Below are positions 33,736-36,114 of a DNA stretch of 36,114 nt, one piece after another. Position 1 is the first letter of the stretch. Every line of letters starts with the position of its first letter. Origin of the DNA: Bacteroidia bacterium (GTDB lineage: Bacteria > Bacteroidota > Bacteroidia > B-17B0 > Aurantibacillaceae). The notes beneath the pieces are model-generated. The model saw nothing but the letters and a program-made list of their open reading frames with translations. It was not told where the DNA came from and ran no database searches. Made by a program: the position numbers and the translations under genes. The DNA lies in contig JALHPG010000026.1 of NCBI GenBank assembly GCA_022842625.1, positions 1 to 36,114 of the forward strand, written 5' to 3'.

Positions 33736-34816
33736 ATTGCAACTGCATAGTTTCAATACTTAAACCCGGACCAAATGCGGCAGAAAAAATTGTTTCATCT
33801 TTCGTACTGTTATTATTACTCTCAATAACCTGCTTCAAAACAAATAATACAGTAGCTGATGACATATTTCCATATTTTCTCAAAACATCATACGAATGTT
33901 GCAGAACCTTTTTATCAAGTCCCAAAGTCTCAGAAAAATCATCTAATATTTTTTTACCACCCGGATGAATGGCCCAATGATCAATTGATTTTTTTTCGAG
34001 TGAAATAGATTGTAAGAATTCTTTTAAACTTCCATTGATCAATTCAGAAACGTAGGAGCTAAGATTCATAATAAATCCTTTTTCAGTAATTTGCCAGGCC
34101 ATTTCTTGAGAGCCTTTATGAATTAATAAGGAATTAAACGATTTAATTTTTAAACCTTCATAATAGGGCAGCTCTGATCTATTAGATTCAACTATTACTG
34201 CAGCACAACCATCCCCAAATAAAGCACTTGAAAGAATATAATCATCGGTATAATTTTTTTGAAAATGAATTGAGCAGAGCTCTAAACAAACAATTAAGAC
34301 TTTTGAATTAGGAATGCTATTACAAATTGAATCGGCACTATTTAAGGCCATAATTGCTGCATTACATCCCATAAAATTTATGCTGCTTCGCTGTGTAGTT
34401 GGTTTTAAATCTAGTTCTTTTATTATCTCAACTTCTAAGCCCGGAGTAAATAGCCCCGTGCAGGTAACCGTTATAATGTGTGTTATTGAATTTTTAGCAA
34501 CATCTATATTTTTAATCTTACTTATTGCCTTTAACGATAATTTGAGTGCTTCAGTTTTAAAACAAGCCATTCGTTGGGTTAAGCTCGGTTCGGGTTCTAG
34601 AGAGCTATTTTTAGAAAAGAAAGTGTAATTATCAGGAACACTGCTAAAATCTGATAATACAGAATAGCGACTATCTATTTCGGCCTTACTTGCAATAACC
34701 CTGATCTTTCTTTTTATAGCTAAATCATTTGTTGAATTCTCATAAAAAGAAGTAATAGCCTCTTGTGTATGACAATATTCGGGCACTGATGTTTCTATTG
34801 CTGTTATGTAGCTCAA
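33728..34816 (-). CDS. Type III polyketide synthase (chalcone/alkylresorcinol synthase-like)
   Basis: A 362-residue homodimer-type ketosynthase. The complete catalytic triad is visible: C151 in NFMGCNAAIMAL, H284 in WAIHPGGKKIL and N317 in KYGNMSSATVLFVL. Other family marks are VTCTGLFTPGLE (117-129), SSALFGDGCAAVIV (196-209) and the AAFGPGLSIE loop near the C-terminus. Such enzymes extend an acyl-CoA or acyl-ACP with malonyl-CoA and cyclise it to resorcinols, pyrones or phloroglucinols; bacterial relatives near lipid genes often use fatty acyl starters. It lies 3 bp downstream of the UbiA gene and overlaps the methyltransferase gene, so it is the core of this pathway. Product unknown. Confidence 0.95.
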   Translation of the reverse strand: MSYITAIETSVPEYCHTQEAITSFYENSTNDLAIKRKIRVIASKAEIDSRYSVLSDFSSVPDNYTFFSKNSSLEPEPSLTQRMACFKTEALKLSLKAISKIKNIDVAKNSITHIITVTCTGLFTPGLEVEIIKELDLKPTTQRSSINFMGCNAAIMALNSADSICNSIPNSKVLIVCLELCSIHFQKNYTDDYILSSALFGDGCAAVIVESNRSELPYYEGLKIKSFNSLLIHKGSQEMAWQITEKGFIMNLSSYVSELINGSLKEFLQSISLEKKSIDHWAIHPGGKKILDDFSETLGLDKKVLQHSYDVLRKYGNMSSATVLFVLKQVIESNNNSTKDETIFSAAFGPGLSIETMQLQYV

Positions 34817-34819
34817 AAT

Positions 34820-35695
34820 TTAATGATTTAGAAGGTATAATATGATAAAACAACTATTCATGCATATTGTTGCAATAGTATTCATGCGCATTGTGTTTTT
34901 AAAGTTAGCCGCTGAATTATTTTTTATAACCTTAAAAAACCAATAAAAGAAGAAGATGAGAATAGGGATAAAAAATGCTTGAAGGGTGTAAAACTGATTT
35001 ATTTTTTCAATTTCTTTAAAGTATAGGAAATAGAACAAATTGCAAATACCAAACATTAAAGCAGTAAAAATAAATGTTCCTTTATAGCCTAGTTTATAAC
35101 TTAACGTAATTACACCATCAGCATAATCTTCTTTATGTTGATATATTTGGGTTAACGGATATGCACCTGCAATTTGCAAAGAACAAGCGATCATTATATA
35201 AATGTTGGCAGAATTGAATGTTAATTCTGAATTTGTTATTCCGATCGAACACATTAAAAATGTAAAAGCCCCCTGAAATACTACAACAATTAAAAAACCA
35301 ATAATAGGATATTTTTTAAGGCGAATTTGTTTTGAACTATATGCTCTTGATGCCAGTATATAAGCAAAAACACAAACAGAAAACAACTTATTAATAAGAA
35401 AAAATGAAAAACTTACTGCTAATAGATCCATTAATAAAGTTAAATGAAACAATGCTTTAGTTGGCATTGGCGGCTTCTCTAATCCTCCAATAGGCGTTTC
35501 ATCTCTATCAATATAACTGTTGTAGCCATTACTTGCTGGGTAAACTAATAAATGAATTATTAAAAATGTAGTGATGGCATAGAATATTTTAAAATCAATT
35601 GCCTGACTTAAAGCTAAAATGAAAATTGGCATCAGGAAAAACGAGAACGGAATCCGCAAAAGCTTTAAGGTGTTTTTATCGGGTAAAAAGGACAC
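34820..35695 (-). CDS. UbiA-family prenyltransferase
   Basis: A 291-residue integral membrane protein with about 8-9 hydrophobic segments. The first UbiA motif region is NGYNSYIDRDE (N56-E66), which keeps N59 and D63-R64 of the usual NDxxDRxxD but lacks the second and last aspartates. The second region reads QHKEDYADGVITL (186-198), with D190 and D193. UbiA enzymes attach isoprenoid chains to aromatic rings using these aspartates to hold Mg-diphosphate. It is the first gene of the operon and would prenylate the ring made by the type III PKS, or act on another acceptor. The start ATG 35695 is preceded by a 219-bp AT-rich gap with only a poor -7 match (TATCTTTA on the minus strand, 35727-35734). 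Confidence 0.87.
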   Translation of the reverse strand: MSFLPDKNTLKLLRIPFSFFLMPIFILALSQAIDFKIFYAITTFLIIHLLVYPASNGYNSYIDRDETPIGGLEKPPMPTKALFHLTLLMDLLAVSFSFFLINKLFSVCVFAYILASRAYSSKQIRLKKYPIIGFLIVVVFQGAFTFLMCSIGITNSELTFNSANIYIMIACSLQIAGAYPLTQIYQHKEDYADGVITLSYKLGYKGTFIFTALMFGICNLFYFLYFKEIEKINQFYTLQAFFIPILIFFFYWFFKVIKNNSAANFKNTMRMNTIATICMNSCFIILYLLNH

Positions 35696-35914
35696 GTTTT
35701 AAAAATGAGGTTAATTGTTTTCTTTCTAAAGATAAGCAAATTGCTCAACCTAGTAAGCGATAAGATAAAATGCTAACAAATAGGCAGCTTTACTCTTAAT
35801 TAAAAATTTGTGAAATGACTTATTACAAAAGATTTAAATTTATCTAACTTTTTTTTGATAATTTTAAGTAGATTTTTGGGTTAAAAATTGAGCGATTTTA
35901 TACTTTTTACAAAC

Positions 35915-36114
35915 TTATTTATCATAAAGCGAAAGGATAGCAGGCAACAATTTTTCTTCGGGCAAATAGGGTAGGATATAGGTCCTCTTGGTTAAATTTT
36001 CTTTTATGTTTTTAATTATAGCGCCTTCGTTAGCCGCTCGTTTTTTTAATAATGGATCTTTAATATTCTTAACTGCCGATAAACATTGATTTATTACCCA
36101 GCCATAAGGCACAA
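35915..36114 (-). CDS. ArsA/GET3-type ATPase, C-terminal part (runs off the window)
   Basis: The last 66 or so residues of a minus-strand gene whose start lies beyond position 36114. The pattern VPYGWVINQCL, then DPLLKKRAANEG, and a final ILPYLPEEKLLPAILSLY matches the C-terminal end of arsenite-pump ATPase (ArsA) family proteins, in which WVIN(Q/N)SL and LLxxRAxxE are conserved. The GTG at 36112 is an internal valine, not a start. The nucleotide-binding part is outside the window, so arsenic resistance versus another role cannot be judged. It is co-directional with the PKS operon, 219 bp upstream of it. Confidence 0.65.
   Translation of the reverse strand, partial: VPYGWVINQCLSAVKNIKDPLLKKRAANEGAIIKNIKENLTKRTYILPYLPEEKLLPAILSLYDK

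Noticed and set aside
33736..33756. Earlier ATG for the methyltransferase gene
   Set aside because: It only adds seven residues (MKLCSCN) with a longer overlap; MFKERSYKKELLD is the usual start of related enzymes as I recall them.
1..36114. tRNA, rRNA, insertion sequence, integrase or phage genes
   Set aside because: None was recognised on either strand; gene content is chromosomal with no mobile-element protein.

Overview
The window is a low-GC (about one-third G+C), gene-dense chromosomal segment from a member of the Bacteroidota, most likely a Flavobacteriales-like lineage. The evidence is five secreted proteins with C-terminal type IX secretion (T9SS) sorting domains, a DUF4835/PorD-like T9SS protein, the bamD-rpoZ-coaBC-porD block typical of the phylum, TAnnTTTG-type -7 promoter boxes, and starts without strong Shine-Dalgarno sequences. 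No tRNA, rRNA, CRISPR array, transposase or phage gene was seen.

Layout. (1) 1-2280: the tail of an unidentified gene, then htpG (Hsp90), then a composite palindromic intergenic repeat and a bidirectional terminator. (2) 2283-9200 (-): one giant gene for a 2305-residue envelope protein with TPRs, a PD40 propeller, a small beta domain, more than 1000 residues of Asn/Lys/Ala/Glu-rich helix and three C-terminal SPOR domains. (3) 9352-12262: two single-gene units for T9SS-exported surface proteins, each closed by a strong terminator. (4) 12312-15628: bamD-rpoZ-coaBC-porD (outer-membrane assembly, RNA polymerase omega, coenzyme A synthesis, T9SS). (5) 15897-16971: a membrane-anchored GyrI-like protein and a PEGA/SHOCT lipoprotein. 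(6) 17000-18149 (-): a short HipA-like kinase overlapping a DUF3037 gene. (7) 18290-19867 (-): a small PH-like protein and an OmpA-family protein with a carbohydrate-binding-like front. (8) 20092-25334: a LamG/T9SS surface protein followed by a propeller sensor kinase and its LuxR-type response regulator. A near-identical 22-bp dyad lies upstream of both the surface protein and the regulator. (9) 25527-30426: a TPR membrane protein, a right-handed beta-helix T9SS protein, a small T9SS protein and a truncated receptor-like fragment. (10) 30662-31255: a SOUL-family protein. (11) 31285-35695 (-): a four-gene operon (UbiA prenyltransferase, type III polyketide synthase, methyltransferase, flavoprotein) with a YceI-type lipid-binding protein behind it. 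(12) The window ends inside an ArsA-family ATPase gene.

The most interesting parts are the type III PKS/UbiA operon, which looks like a pathway to a methylated, oxidised, possibly prenylated phenolic lipid or quinone; the surface protein/sensor/regulator unit with its shared operator candidate; and the giant PorE-like protein that ends in SPOR rather than OmpA domains. Functions are inferred from recognisable motifs only; no database search was possible.
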